Notes: a model not told the origin generated them from the sequence alone. A stretch of DNA of 64,000 bases from Lucinisca nassula (GCA_963580285.1 OY757021.1:90383221-90447220); one strand, 5' to 3'. Positions 20,837 through 31,612 are shown, counted from the first letter of the stretch. Translations and numbers: made by a program.

Positions 20837-21362
20837 GGCCCTCGCCCATCAGGGCTTGAAGAAATAGATGGGCTGCATGATGCTTGCACGCAGAGCTGAA
20901 ACCGACCGCCAACGAGTACTGGGGCCAGTTGTTCAAAGCATCGTTAGCTTAACGAGCTCGTTAGTGGTCATATTGTTAACTCTTCTAGCAAGTACAATAC
21001 AGTAAATTTTGGTATTTTTGCTGAAAAAATGTGAGCAGCTTTTGCGGACGCAAAAGCTGCTCACATTTTTTCAGCAAAAATTTCAGCATATTTGCCATAT
21101 TTAATGATCAAAGTTTTAACGATACGTTAACTAACGACGTCGTTAGTTTTGAACAACTGGCCCCTGGGATCTAAGCTTGCCAAGACATAGTGGTTTGAGT
21201 CTGACCATCCATGCTTATAAACCTTATTGGTTTTATTGAGCGACAGGGCTTGAGCTGTCATTTCATCTCAATGTCGAGTAAAAGTCCCCAAATCTGCAAG
21301 CAAAATCTCCAACATGAGCTTTATAGTGTTGACGGGGACGTTAAACCTCAAATCAAACACAC
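20837..21362 (+). mobile_element. SINE family B split by palindromic MITE O
   Basis: Left part 'ctcgcccatcagggcttgaa' to 'aacgagtact', then MITE O, then 'gggatctaagcttgcc' to 'gacgttaaacctcaaatcaa'. The SINE is therefore older than the MITE. Confidence 0.82.
20921..21164 (+). mobile_element. Palindromic MITE family O
   Basis: Terminal repeats 'ggggccagttgttcaaa' and its complement. The whole element is an imperfect inverted repeat around 'gtgagcagcttttgcg' with its complement, giving a long hairpin. An inverted second copy lies at 54713-54945, also inside a family B SINE. Confidence 0.85.
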
Positions 21363-21510
21363 AGTGAAATTCCGCTCTTAAGACCAGCTAAAACTAAAAT
21401 TAAGACTAATACTTTAAGACCACTTTTGAACAGTTCCAAAGTGGTCCCTGACCAGTGGACATTGTGTGCAGGAAACCCGAAGAAATAATAACTGCACCCT
21501 TTTAAATAAG

Positions 21511-21831
21511 CTAGTCTGGCCCTGAAAACATGTGCACTTCATATTTTCAACTTCAGTGGTGCATTTCTTGCTTCCAAAGAATGACCCTTAACGTGACTAC
21601 AGCTGTTATCTGGGAATGTGTGCCGACCGTAAAAAGTCTCCCTGCCCTACATCATTGTGTAGTTTATATTTTCTTGTCCTTTGGGATCATTGATTCCATT
21701 GGTGAATTTTGAAAATATCTGAGGTTCACTGATGAGGCCAAAATGGCCGAGCCCAGAAAATATGTACACTTCAGCATATTTTCCAGTTCTGTCCTTGCTT
21801 TCAAAGGATAAACCTTTCTAGAACACATTTA
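21511..21831 (+). mobile_element. Second retrozyme-like element
   Basis: One unit of the 13578-14029 family. It starts inside hammerhead stem III ('ctagtctggccc', with predicted processing point after 21516), runs through the unique centre ('gtaaaaagtctccctgcc') and 'tattttcttgtcctttggga', and ends in a damaged ribozyme plus tail. The right end 'ctagaacacattt' corresponds to the right end of the first element ('atagaacatatt'). Confidence 0.75.
21723..21754 (+). pseudogene. Degenerate hammerhead ribozyme
   Basis: CTGATGA (21729-21735) and stem II GGCC/GGCC are intact. The sequence then jumps from 'GA' to 'gcccag': the AA, all of stem III and the cleavage TC are deleted. It should not cleave. 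Confidence 0.85.
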
Positions 21832-21894
21832 AAGCAGAATTAGTCTTAATTTCAGGTGGTCTTAATAGCGAAATTTTACTGTAGTTATTATTTT

Positions 21895-22285
21895 TTATTT
21901 TTTTTTTTTACAGCCAGTGTCTTCTAGAAAGGGACCGCCCTTGTTAAAGCGTTAACATATGAATTTTAATGTACATGCACTGCTACTTTATCCTTGATCA
22001 GTAATACACCTCTGTGTCTTTTTATGTTTTTACGGTGTGATAAGATATAAATGATATTCTCAAAATTACATTCTCCGCGCATTTCTGATCTTCAAAATAC
22101 ACTGTATATCTTCCAAATACACTGTATCTTGATCAATGAAGTCAATGATAATAATCTATTACGATGATAACATATTATTTTCAATAATTGTGGATGGGGC
22201 GTGAGATTATTACCCATAATGTTTCTCTTTTATGGGTGATTTATGAGATATAATTTCAAATAATTGAGATGGTATCTGTAGCAGT
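21895..22285. other. Upstream region of RASSF-like gene 1
   Basis: AT-rich sequence without ORF. No repeat is recognised, unlike most of the window. Confidence 0.35.
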
Positions 22286-22290
22286 GATGC

Positions 22291-22330
22291 ACGCGCCAGT
22301 TACTGTAAGGGACAGCTACATGTATAAATA
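22291..22330 (+). promoter_or_regulatory. Predicted promoter of RASSF-like gene 1
   Basis: 'gcacgcgcca' followed by 'ttactgt' and the TATA box 'tataaata' (22323-22330). The same CACGYGCC-then-TATA order occurs at 5733-5767 and 56447-56489. CACGCG/CACGTG is the core of Hairy/E(spl)-class bHLH sites. Inference from motif order only. Confidence 0.5.
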
Positions 22331-22354
22331 CATGTAGGTATGCGATGATCTTGT

Positions 22355-22409
22355 CAGTATGCTTAGACAGACGAGCTTGGAGCTTTGAAGCGGAATGAGC
22401 AGTAAAACA
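22355..22409 (+). other. Predicted 5'-UTR exon of RASSF-like gene 1
   Basis: Begins about 25-30 bp past the TATA box and ends at donor 'aaaca|gtatgtaga'. The matching acceptor would be 'tttgcatttcag' ending at 23366. Start approximate. Confidence 0.4.
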
Positions 22410-22436
22410 GTATGTAGATAAATGATTTAAGAATTA

Positions 22437-22705
22437 CTTACGAAAGCACGCCTTTACAAATGCAGTGTAAACTGTATCGCCAAATAAAAAAAGAAAAAAG
22501 GAATTGTTAAGATGAAAAATTGTGATATTTTTCTTAAGCATGCTGGAAATATAGATTGTGGGTACCCTTTAGAACCGCCTCATCGAGGCGATTCTAACGA
22601 GTACCCACAGTCTATAACGCAGAGCAGAAATAAGAAAAATAAGGGTTTCTATATAAAAGTGGGGTTCAAATGGGGTCAAATTCTTACAGGCGTGTTGTCG
22701 TAATG
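22437..22705 (+). mobile_element. Hairpin MITE A, in gene 1 intron
   Basis: Ends 'tacgaaagcacgcc' and 'ggcgtgttgtcgta'. Central hairpin 'ttagaaccgcctca' / 'cgaggcgattctaac' with one mismatch. Confidence 0.85.
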
Positions 22706-22777
22706 TACGCACGGCAGCAAGTTATTTCAGACATTGCGTGCCAATTTGGATACATTGGATATCTCTTGCAAAATACG

Positions 22778-22988
22778 TACAGTAAAATTCCGCTATTAAG
22801 ACCACCTAAAATTAGGACTAATTCTGCTTTTAAAAGCTTATTTTGAAGGGTTCACTTAATTTTTCTTTGTATTTTCTGCATACAATGTCCTTTGGTCAAG
22901 GACCACCTTTGGGACTGTTCAAAAGTGGTCTTTAAGACCACTTTTGAACAGTCCCAAAGGTGGTCTTAATATAGGAATTTTACTGTAC
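22778..22988 (+). mobile_element. Tc1-type MITE family G, full length
   Basis: Inverted ends 'tacagtaaaattccgctatt' and 'ataggaattttactgta' give TA-CAGT...ACTG-TA, the Tc1/mariner terminal signature. Interior palindrome 'ggactgttcaaaagtggtc' with its complement. In the predicted intron of gene 1. Confidence 0.85.
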
Positions 22989-23021
22989 ATGGACAAATAA
23001 CAGAATTGATCAAAGAGGTAA

Positions 23022-23319
23022 TTGTTTGTTTGATTTGAGGTTTAACTTCCCCGTCAACACTGTAAATGTCATTTTGGAGACATTGCTTCCAATTTGTGGG
23101 ACTTTTACCCGACATTCAGATGAAATGACATCGCACGACCTGTCGCCCAATGAAAACAATAGGGTTTATTAGCATGGACCGCCCGCCTCGCACCGCGGTT
23201 CCTGGACAGGCTTAGATCCTCTAAGCGGTTTACCAGTACTAGTGTGCGGGGCGGATTCAGCTCTGCGTGGAAGCATCATGCAGCCCATATATTTCTTCAA
23301 GCCCCTATGGGCGGGGGCC
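23022..23319 (-). mobile_element. SINE family B with 14-bp target duplication
   Basis: Flanked by perfect 'gatcaaagaggtaa' at 23008-23021 and 23320-23333. Full length. Its right duplication lies about 33 bp before the splice acceptor of gene 1. Confidence 0.93.
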
Positions 23320-23366
23320 GATCAAAGAGGTAAATCAAATAATATCACACTAATTTTGCATTTCAG

Positions 23367-24566
23367 ATGAGCAGACGAATATTTCGACAAGTAGTTCCAG
23401 TCGATTTTAATGGCAAGCATCTATTTGTGAAGAACGTCACTAAGTATACGACCAGCAATGACGTAGTACACATGTTATTGTTGAAAGCTGAAATACCCAT
23501 TGAACGACTTTCATCTTATGCGTTATTTGAAGCAACTGGTGACATGGAAAGAATGCTACAAGGAAGAACAAGGATACGTAAAACCTTAAGGTCCTGGGGA
23601 TATGAAAAAGACAATAAATTTGTTCTGAGAAAAACAGATGAAGACAGCCAACGGTTGCCCAGACGACGCTGTCAGGATTTGTCAAATGGTGGAAGTGAAG
23701 TTCACGTTGAAAGATCAAACTTTCTACTGCATACTGAACCAAACAGTAACCAATTTCTTGAAAATGTTGAAAACTTGGACCAGTGTTCTGCTTCAGCAAA
23801 GGAATATTTGCAGCAAAAGCAAATACTGACAAATAATGTTGCTGAAAAGGAACCTTCAAAGAAAACAACCGAGGCTTGTAACACGAAAAGCAAAATATCT
23901 AAAATTCACAAACAATCGAGAAATAAGCAAGTGCTTCTCAAGAAATATTTGTCTAGCTTGTTGCCCTTCAAGAAGTCGAAAACATTAACACGGAAAACAC
24001 ATGAAGTAGAAAGTGACAGCAGAAAAGTCTCTCAAGCTTGCTTTGAACAACTTTTTGGTGATGCACAGCTTGCTCAATTTCGTACCCTGGAAGAACGTTG
24101 TCGGTATTTCTGGAATTCAAACAGTGAGTCGGACGATGAATCAGATTTTGAAGATGAACCTACGTGTACCTCTTTCACAGAGTTTGACTTAAACAACGCT
24201 TTTCTGCAAGGAATGACGTTAGTTACCCACGAAGACAGCATATTCTTCAATCATTCTGATATACACTGTGGTGATTTAAATGATGCTTTCGTAATAGAAC
24301 ATAATGAAATGTCTGACGATTCTCTTTTGTCGGACGTTTGGGAAGACAACTCGGATATTATGGAAGAAAGTACATTTAAAAGTGACGTGTCACTGTTTTC
24401 TGCCATGAGTGACTGTCAGTTGGATAAGAATATCACCAGTTGTGACGTTGTAAGAAATATCTTCTGTGGTCAGCCACTAGATGGCGTTGTGTCTGAAGAC
24501 GAAGAAATGAATAGTTTTATGAGGACACATTTATATGCGTCGGGCTCTGAAGAATCTTTAATCTAA
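23367..24566 (+). CDS. N-terminal RASSF-like protein (RASSF9/10 type), 399 aa
   Basis: An RA-domain (ubiquitin-fold) protein of the N-terminal RASSF class. Family members are Ras-association scaffolds; RASSF9/10 and Drosophila Meru act in membrane traffic and cell polarity. Residues about 10-95 form the RA domain: 'KYTTSNDVVHMLL' matches the family's K.TT..DV...LL, and 'RSWGYEKDNKFVLRKT' matches its SWG...FVL.K end. A basic stretch follows (185-212), then 'LEERCRYFWN' (241-250), a Ser/acidic block 'SNSESDDESDFEDE' (251-264) and a C-terminus ending ESLI, a class I PDZ-ligand pattern. The long coiled coil of vertebrate RASSF9 is not obvious. The ATG follows acceptor 'tttgcatttcag' directly, so the coding region is one exon with an upstream UTR exon. 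Paralogue at 59188-60108. Homology is judged from motifs by eye. Confidence 0.85.
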   Translation: MSRRIFRQVVPVDFNGKHLFVKNVTKYTTSNDVVHMLLLKAEIPIERLSSYALFEATGDMERMLQGRTRIRKTLRSWGYEKDNKFVLRKTDEDSQRLPRRRCQDLSNGGSEVHVERSNFLLHTEPNSNQFLENVENLDQCSASAKEYLQQKQILTNNVAEKEPSKKTTEACNTKSKISKIHKQSRNKQVLLKKYLSSLLPFKKSKTLTRKTHEVESDSRKVSQACFEQLFGDAQLAQFRTLEERCRYFWNSNSESDDESDFEDEPTCTSFTEFDLNNAFLQGMTLVTHEDSIFFNHSDIHCGDLNDAFVIEHNEMSDDSLLSDVWEDNSDIMEESTFKSDVSLFSAMSDCQLDKNITSCDVVRNIFCGQPLDGVVSEDEEMNSFMRTHLYASGSEESLI

Positions 24567-24591
24567 AACATTGGTACATTTGGTACAAACA

Positions 24592-24592
<1 letters not shown>

Positions 24593-24675
<83 letters not shown>
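24593..24675. repeat. (CT)n microsatellite in the 3' flank of gene 1
   Basis: About 41 CT dinucleotides starting 27 bp after the stop codon, so probably within the 3' UTR. Confidence 0.97.
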
Positions 24676-24678
<3 letters not shown>

Positions 24679-24742
24679 TTTGTCCTTTCTGAATAAGATC
24701 ATACATATGCAATTGTAAACGAAGGTATTTACTATTTACTGT

Positions 24743-25029
24743 CATCACGAAAACACGCCTTTATAATTCTGCCCCCTCCCCTTGAACCCCACTTTTATAC
24801 AATAAAACTGGGGTTTACAGGGGTAAAGGCTATTTTCTTATTTCTGCTCTAAAATATAGATTGTTGGTACTCGTAAGAACCACCTCGATGAGGCGGTTCC
24901 TACCTGTACCCACAATCTATATTTTGAGCAGAAATAAGAAAAATATCACACTCATTCAACTCAAAATTGTCGTTTTTTTTTCGGCGGTAAAATTTACCAT
25001 GTATTTGTATAGGCGTTTTTTTCGTAATG
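24743..25029 (-). mobile_element. Hairpin MITE A
   Basis: Ends 'catcacgaaaacacgcc' and 'gtataggcg' plus 'cgtaatg'. Hairpin 'aagaaccacctcga' / 'tgaggcggttcct' with few mismatches. Confidence 0.85.
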
Positions 25030-25189
25030 TTTGCCTATTTTTCATTTATAGACGCATCGAATTCGCTATTTATATCCTCTGTCACGGAAATAGCCGACCA
25101 ATAATTCTCGCGAATTTTCTTCATAGTGAAAGAGTCTGGAATATTAAATGGTGGGTCATTTTCAAATCATGTTAACAAGTTTGTATAAT

Positions 25190-25440
25190 GAATACCCCTC
25201 TTCTCCCCACTTTATATAGAGAAAACTGGAGTTAACAGGAGTATACATTATTTTCTTATTGCTGTTCTAGTCAAAGTTTGTGGGCACTCGTTTGAACCGC
25301 CTGGATGAGGCGGTTCTAATGAGCACCTTCAAACTATATTTGGAGTAAAGATAAGAAAAATATCACAAGTTTTTCATAAGAAAAATAACCATTTTGGAGG
25401 TATAAAAATACACAAAGTCACATGGATGTGTTATCTTAAT
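25190..25440 (-). mobile_element. Hairpin MITE A, B-type subfamily
   Basis: Hairpin 'gaaccgcctgga' / 'tgaggcggttc' and the inverted B-type end 'cacatggatgtgttatc'. Confidence 0.75.
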
Positions 25441-25521
25441 GCTATTTGTAACACACTCGTGTAATATGGTGTGTGTTTCATGGCTACATAGACGGAAATA
25501 TGTGACATTTTCTTATTGCTT

Positions 25522-25765
25522 CTTAAAGGGAATGGGAACACCTGGAATATTTTTTCCGCCATTTTTCAAAGGAAGACAAATTTCGGGACTTCTTATTTGC
25601 TTTTCTATGAGCCTTGTCCCACTGAAAAAAGGGGTCTACTCTTGAAGGAATGAATTTGCTCATCAGGAGCCAATTCTTTCCTTGAAGAGTTGATCCCTAT
25701 TGACATGGGAAACAAAATACTTTTGCAGGAGTTGCCTACCCTCAAGGTGTTCCCAGTCCTCTTAA
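25522..25765 (+). mobile_element. MITE family P
   Basis: Ends 'ttaaagggaatgggaacac' and 'gtgttcccagtcctcttaa', with TTAA at each edge. Inner arms 'ggaatgaatttgct' / 'agccaattctttcc'. Confidence 0.75.
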
Positions 25766-25769
25766 AAGT

Positions 25770-25905
25770 TGCATTGTAGGTGCTCGTTAGAACAACCTGA
25801 GTGATGCGGGTCTAATGATACCCACAATCTACATTATGAAAATATTGTATACCTTTTGACACCCTACCTTTTTCTACATAAAACAGGGTTTAATGGGTAT
25901 TTATT
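25770..25905 (+). mobile_element. Hairpin MITE A fragment
   Basis: 'ggtgctcgttagaac' and 'acccacaatctacatt', with a decayed right side. Confidence 0.5.
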
Positions 25906-26186
25906 ACAGTGACCTATAACCTTGATGCAAATGAAATACAATACACTGTAATTGCAAATTGTCATTTACGACCGACAAACTCGTCGCCGTAAAACGTAAT
26001 TTGCGACCATAAAAGCATAGATATACCAGCCCTAAATGGCAATTTACATTTGCTTTAAAATTATCAATTAACTTTTCTTTACCAAACAGCAAATGCCATT
26101 TTTTGTAAATACCATCCTTAAAGTGCTATGTAATAAATTTATTACACATACCTACATATCTTTCGTTTATATTTAGTTCAAGTAAT

Positions 26187-26493
26187 GCATTACGAAAACA
26201 CGCCTATACAAATACATTGTAAATTTCAGAGCCGAAAAAAAAAAAAAAAAAAAAAAAAAAACTGCGAAAAAAATTAAGATGAAAAAATTGTGATATTTTT
26301 CTTATTTCTGCTCAAAATACAGATTGTGGGTGCACGTTAGAACCGCCGCATCGAGGCTGTTCTAAAGGATACCCACAATCTATATTTTAGAGCAGAAATA
26401 AGGAAAATAAGGTCTACCCGTAAACCTCAGTTTGTTACTGTATAAAAGTGGGGTTCAAGGGGGTCAGAACTATATAGGCGTGTTTTCGTGATG
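26187..26493 (+). mobile_element. Hairpin MITE A, near full length
   Basis: Both ends intact: 'cattacgaaaacacgcc' and 'ataggcgtgttttcgtgatg'. Contains a 30-A tract and a slightly mismatched hairpin. A good reference copy. Confidence 0.88.
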
Positions 26494-26499
26494 ACTGAG

Positions 26500-26870
26500 T
26501 GTTCCTCCTTCAATATCACCCTGAGACTGGCAATACAATTCGACCACTTCTCTTTTGTTGTCTGTATCTGTCCGTCCGTCCGTTCGTCTACCCGTTCCTT
26601 TTCTAATAAAAAAGCAAACGAAGAATTGCGAAGAATTTCGATGAGATTTTTACAGAAACAAACCTTATCGGGAACCCATTTCCGGGAGCTGGCCTAGGTT
26701 TAAAAACAGCAAAACTGAGAAAAGGTACGAAAAAGACACCCTATTTCTATATACGGGCTTTTGCAAACAAAACAACACACTTACCATGTGCGTCCAGCAA
26801 AGACTGCGCCGTCTAATCAGAGTCTTTGCAAGTCATTTGAGATACCGATGGATCGTTGCTTGTCGTTTAT
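26500..26870. other. No gene; TCCG fragment
   Basis: 'gtccgtccgtccgttcgtc' at about 26570 is a short relic of a tandem-core element. A 'gcgccgtctaatcagag' fragment lies at about 26805. Nothing else recognised. Confidence 0.35.
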
Positions 26871-26875
26871 CGTTG

Positions 26876-28716
26876 CTTAGGTGTATTGCAACATCAAATG
26901 AAATAACGCCATCAAATGAAATATATATTTTTTTTCATTTGATGTTGAGTTGCGTGTAACGTAACATCAAATAAAAGAATATGTCATTTGATGTTGAGCG
27001 GTTGTTGAGCGGCTTGCAAACGTTGCATCAAATGAAATACTCTTCTTTGCAAACAAACGTACTTAACCCAAATGAAATATCTATGGTTTACTTTCATTTA
27101 ATGTTGATATGTTCAGTTTGATGTAAATATAACATCAAATGAAAGTACATGTATTATTTCATTTGCTGTTGAGACAACATGCAGTCGTAACACAAATGAA
27201 ATAGCCCTTTCAGAATTGTCTTTATCTTTAAATTCTTTGTTGGGATCCCGTAAAGTGTACTTGAGCCAACAAGTAATTATTGCTGACCGTTCCAAGTCCA
27301 GTTTTGTGTTGATAGCTAAAGCCTGTTGTCGTTAACCGTTCACATTTTCGACCTCTCCTGAGAAACCCCTGGGCCAAATGTCTTCAAACTTCATATGGAG
27401 CCTTGTGTTAAAGGGGGGTTAAAAATTATACAAAAGGTCGCGGTCCGATGCCAGGGCAATGTACAGCTCCTATAGACTTATAATGGGAAACTTTAAAAAA
27501 TCACCGAAACCATGAATCCCAGACCGTTAATATTTAGTATGTAGCAGTGATGAGATGATTGCATGTTGTCTCAACATCAAATAAAATAACAGTTTCACTT
27601 GATGTTATGTTTGCAAGAAATTGAACATATCAACATTAAATGAAAGATTCTTTCATTTGATGTTGCTTTTGCGTGCAGCTAAAGAAGAAATGAAATATAT
27701 ATTTCATTTGATGTTAAGTTTGTTTGCAAGTGAACTTCAAATGAAAGACTCTTTCATTTGATGTTATGTTTGCGAGCCGCTCAACAGCCTCTCAACACCA
27801 AATGAAATATTCTTTTATTTTATACTTTGCAGTGAAACCAATACATATCTGAAACATATAAAATTGATATTTTCACACTGGGAAAATATATGAATATATG
27901 ATATTTTCACACTATGAAAAATAACATTACCTTGTTATTTTCACAGTAACAGCCCGGACTACTTTTTCTCGGCAAAATTCATATGTTTTGTTTTGTTCGA
28001 TTTGAGGTTTAACGTCCCCGTCAACACTGCATAGGTCATTTTGGAGACGTTGCTTCCAATTTTGTGGAACTTTTACCCGGCATTGTGATGAAATGACTTC
28101 TCAAGCCCTGTCGCCCAATGAAACCAATAGGGTTTATTAGCATGGACGGTCCACCTCGCACCGCGGTTCCTGGACAGGCTTAGATCCTCTAAGCGGTTTA
28201 CCAGTACTAGTGTGCGGGCCGAATTCAGCTCTGCGTGGAAGCATCATGCAGCCCATATATTTCTTCAAGCCCCTATGGGCGGGGACCAAAAATTCATATG
28301 TAATCGATAAAATAATTCTGTAAAATACCTTGAAAAGCACTTTTTGAACTGTAAAAATGCTGTAATCAAAGTGGCGAAATGTTTATGTTTTGAAACTGAC
28401 AGCTGTGACGCCATAGCCAGGTCAAAATTGTGACGTACGATACGATTGATCAATTACCGTAAATATCTGTCTAAAATTATAAAATAGAAAGAAAATTTCC
28501 TTTTTTTACGGCGGATATCAAACATATTTCATCTCATGTGTTGAAAACAGCCGAATTTTTACTCGTGAAAATTTGGATGTTTTCAACACACTCGGTATCC
28601 ACCTCAAAAAAGTAAATAGCCTCAACCTATTTATTCGATATTACGCAACACAACATCAAATGAAAGAGTATTTCATTTCATGGCGTTATTTCATTTGATG
28701 TTGTATTACGGGTAAG
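26876..28716. mobile_element. Large foldback element of CATCAAATGAAA units
   Basis: The left arm (26876-27207) and right arm (27552-27823 plus 28639-28716) are inverted relative to each other. Each is built from about ten alternating 'catcaaatgaaa' / 'tttcatttgatg' units, with shared spacers such as 'gttgagcggct' and 'gagacaacatgcag'. The spacer 27208-27551 has no ORF. The right arm is interrupted by about 815 bp that itself contains a SINE. Confidence 0.75.
27986..28288 (-). mobile_element. SINE family B with 12-bp target duplication
   Basis: Perfect 'aaaattcatatg' at 27974-27985 and 28289-28300. Full length. Confidence 0.93.
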
Positions 28717-28860
28717 TAATAGAGATGCAACTTTGGCTGCATGTGTTTCTATTCTAACACAGTATGCCTTTATAGGCAATGGAAAGGAACTGTGATTTAT
28801 ATTGCATGAATCACAGGGAAGAAGAGCGGGACGTTTCTTTGACGTTAGACGGTGTAATAT

Positions 28861-29007
28861 AAGAATCTTATATGGGTGTGAGGGGTGGATTGAAAAATCC
28901 GTCCCAAAGGACACTGTCCGGCATCACGAGGCTTGCCGAGTGATGCCGGACAGTGATCCCACGGGACGGATTTTTCTATCCACCCCTCACACCCATATTG
29001 GATTCTT
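28861..29007. repeat. Near-perfect 147-bp hairpin
   Basis: Arms 28861-28934 and 28940-29007: 'gggtgtgaggggtggat' pairs with 'atccacccctcacaccc', then 'aaaatccgtccc' / 'gggacggattttt', then 'cactgtccggcatcac' / 'gtgatgccggacagtg'. Only one copy in the window. Confidence 0.9.
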
Positions 29008-29507
29008 TTTCTTGCATACCTTCCATTTCTATTGCGAATTTTTACTATGATGCTGCTGTCACTTCGGTTACCGACGTCCGCCATTTTGTGATGACACAAC
29101 AGCAATGTTTCCATGTCTGGTGTGCAAGAAGGTTCTTTCCTCGCATCGAAAACGTTACAAAAACTTGAATGCATGCAATGCAGTCAATAATTTTGACAGT
29201 ATTTCTTCTTTCAATGGCAATGTGAAGGAAACAACAACGTTATTGCCGATTTTCAGTGTATAAGAATCGAAATAGATCAGCTGTTGAGTAGTAAATCACA
29301 GTTGTTTGTCTGTTACTTGAAAGTATACAAATTACCCGCGCTACGCACTCGTGATTTGATCTACCTTACAACTTACCTCCAAACTGTAATTTATTACTCA
29401 ACAAATCTCAGCTAGAGCTGATCTGTCTCTAAATAGTTTCACGGAATGTGGGTTGCACGTGGGTATGCCGCGTACCGTGACCAGAGTGGGGAATGTTCTG
29501 CTTTTAC

Positions 29508-29510
<3 letters not shown>

Positions 29511-29594
<84 letters not shown>
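29511..29594. repeat. (GA)n microsatellite
   Basis: About 42 GA dinucleotides. Overlapping Arg-Glu and Ser-Leu ORFs are artefacts. Confidence 0.97.
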
Positions 29595-29596
<2 letters not shown>

Positions 29597-29825
29597 CCAT
29601 CCACCACAGTAAGCTGGGACGAAGAAGAAACACAAACTTGGCATACGCGTCCAGCGTTAATCTTTAGATCTGTCTGCGCATCCGTGCAGCAAGATTACCT
29701 CTTATGTGTGCCTCAGAATGCACAATGCGACAATTCGACTTGAGAAGACTGATCAGTTTGCGACAGTGAGCAGGCATATTTGATTCTTCACTTGTTGTAC
29801 ATGCCAACGAGCACTTTTACTATTT

Positions 29826-29935
29826 TTGTTTGTTTGTTTTAATTGAGGTTTTACGTCCCCATCAACACTATTGAAGTAATTTTGGAGACGTTTCTACCGA
29901 TTTTGTTGAACTTGTACCTGTTATTGAGATGAAAG
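29826..29935 (-). mobile_element. SINE family B fragment
   Basis: Only the 3' end (inverted): 'tgtttgttttaattgaggtt' to 'ttattgagatgaaag'. Confidence 0.65.
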
Positions 29936-30900
29936 CTTTTATCCCTTTACTTACTTACATGTAAGTTTCAAGAAGATCCGATGAAAACTGAAAGGGCTAC
30001 GGTGATGACAAGGTCAAAAAAGAGGCATTTTCTGTAAGCAAGTAGGACATAACACTGAACTATAGGCCGACCTCACCATTTTTTTTAAACTCAGCTGAGA
30101 TTTTATACCTTACTAACTTATATGTAAGTTTGATAAAGATCCGATGAAAACTGAAGGGGCTACGGTGATGACAAGGTCCAAAATAGGTATTTTCAGCAAT
30201 CAAGAGGATGTAACTTTATGATAGATAGGCCGACCTTGCCAGTTTTCGAACTCATTCGAGCTTTTATCCCTGACTTACTTATATGTACGTTTCAAGTTGA
30301 TCAGATAAAAACTGAAGGGGCTATGGTATGACAAGTTCGAAAATGGGCATTTTCAGTAAAGAAGGGGACGTAACTCTACAGGTATGACAGGCATGCTTCA
30401 CCAGTTTTCGAACTCATCCGAGCTTTTATCCCGGACTTACTTGATTGTAAGTTTCAGAAAGATACCATCAAACCTGAAGGAGCTACGGTGATGACAAGAT
30501 CAAAACTAGGCATTTCAAAGGGACGTAACATATAATAGACCGACCTTGCCAGTGTTCGAACTCATCCGAGCTTTAATCCCCAGTCTACTTATATATAAGT
30601 TTCAGAAAGACCCGATCAAAACTGGAGGTGCATCGGTGATGACAAGCATTTTCCCGTTGTAAGTCTACGGTACCTTGTGGTTGCCATAGCAACCAAAATT
30701 TTCATTAGATTTCGATAAAAAGCTAATATCATCAATGCACCATCAGAGGCATGCTACAGATAAGAAATGATTGAGATCAGCATTCAGGCTGCAGAAATAT
30801 ATCTGGACAAATATGTGGACGAACGGACGACAGACGACGGACGGACGACGGATGGACTACCATCCTAAAAGCTCCCATGGAGCCTTCGGTCCAGGTGAGC
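29936..30900. repeat. 170-bp tandem core, ACGG tract and hairpin
   Basis: Four monomers with 'gagcttttatccc', 'acttatatgtaagtttca', 'gatgaaaactgaaggggct' and 'ggtgatgacaaggtc'. The array runs into 'ggacgaacggacgac' and 'ggacggacgacgg' (30813-30852), then the palindrome 'gctcccatggagc' and the tail 'aggtgagctaaaaa'. Pearl-like architecture. Confidence 0.85.
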
Positions 30901-30944
30901 TAAAAATATCGTTTTTTTTTTTATCGGAAAAATTTCATTTTTAA

Positions 30945-31216
30945 TGACAGATTCAATATGTCGTTTCTAGCTATCCTGCGTGTTGTAAAGTAGTTCCGGC
31001 TTTCTTACGACTTTCTTCCGGCTTTCGCCGCCAAAGAAATATGAGTCCGCACAAAATGTAGTCCGGTTTGGCGCAGTTATCAAAATTGTACATCCTATAA
31101 TCGCAATACAAACTTTTGAAGCAGACGACTTGACGATTTTACCTTTCAGAGAATAGATTCAGCATTTCATATGAATCAGCTGCATCATGCGAGACTGTAT
31201 ACCCATAACAATGCGG
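30945..31216 (+). mobile_element. Tc1-like relic, 5' part
   Basis: Matches 43640-43910 reversed: 'tttctagctatcctgc', 'tatgagtccgcacaaaatgt', 'gcatttcatatgaatcagct'. It stops at 'aatgcgg' (31216); the homologous sequence continues at 34934. Confidence 0.75.
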
Positions 31217-31612
31217 CGTCTGCTCAGACGTCTGCTCAGGTTTTACACTGTTTTCTAACAGTGCTGTCAATATTTAATCCTTAAAGACCAGCCGGTCAGC
31301 TGCAGACCAGAATATTAATGGGTTTTCCGATATTCGAGGTCAAGTCTAGGTCAGTTACAACTAGGTGTATATCAGACTTTGCGAGAAAGGTTTTCCCTTT
31401 CAACCCTGGAATATGGTACAGATACCTATGCAAACAGTGTAATTCTAGGTGCCATATTTAGCAGAATGGACGAGCCCAACTTCAGCGATGGAAGAGTACA
31501 CTCCAGAAACTCAAGGTAGTGAATAAATCAAAGCACTGACAACACTCATGCCGATTGTCTCTAAATGCAGGCTGGTCATGAACGAGGACTTGAACTGATC
31601 CGTTAAAACTTT
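31217..31612. other. Start of the 3.7-kb insertion; no gene
   Basis: Begins 'cgtctgctcagacgtctg'. No recognised repeat or ORF. Confidence 0.35.

Larger units (their letters stand above)
21363..21890 (-). mobile_element. MITE family G split by hammerhead element
   Basis: 'cagtgaaattccgctcttaa' at the left and 'gcgaaattttactgta' at the right are the Tc1-type ends. The element is broken after 'aaataagct' and resumes 'aaagcagaattagtctt', with the hammerhead element 21511-21831 between. Confidence 0.75.

Noticed and set aside
29398..29667. Ser-Leu and Arg-Glu ORFs over 29511-29594, and the Arg-Glu ORF near 24600
   Set aside because: Translations of the GA/CT microsatellites.
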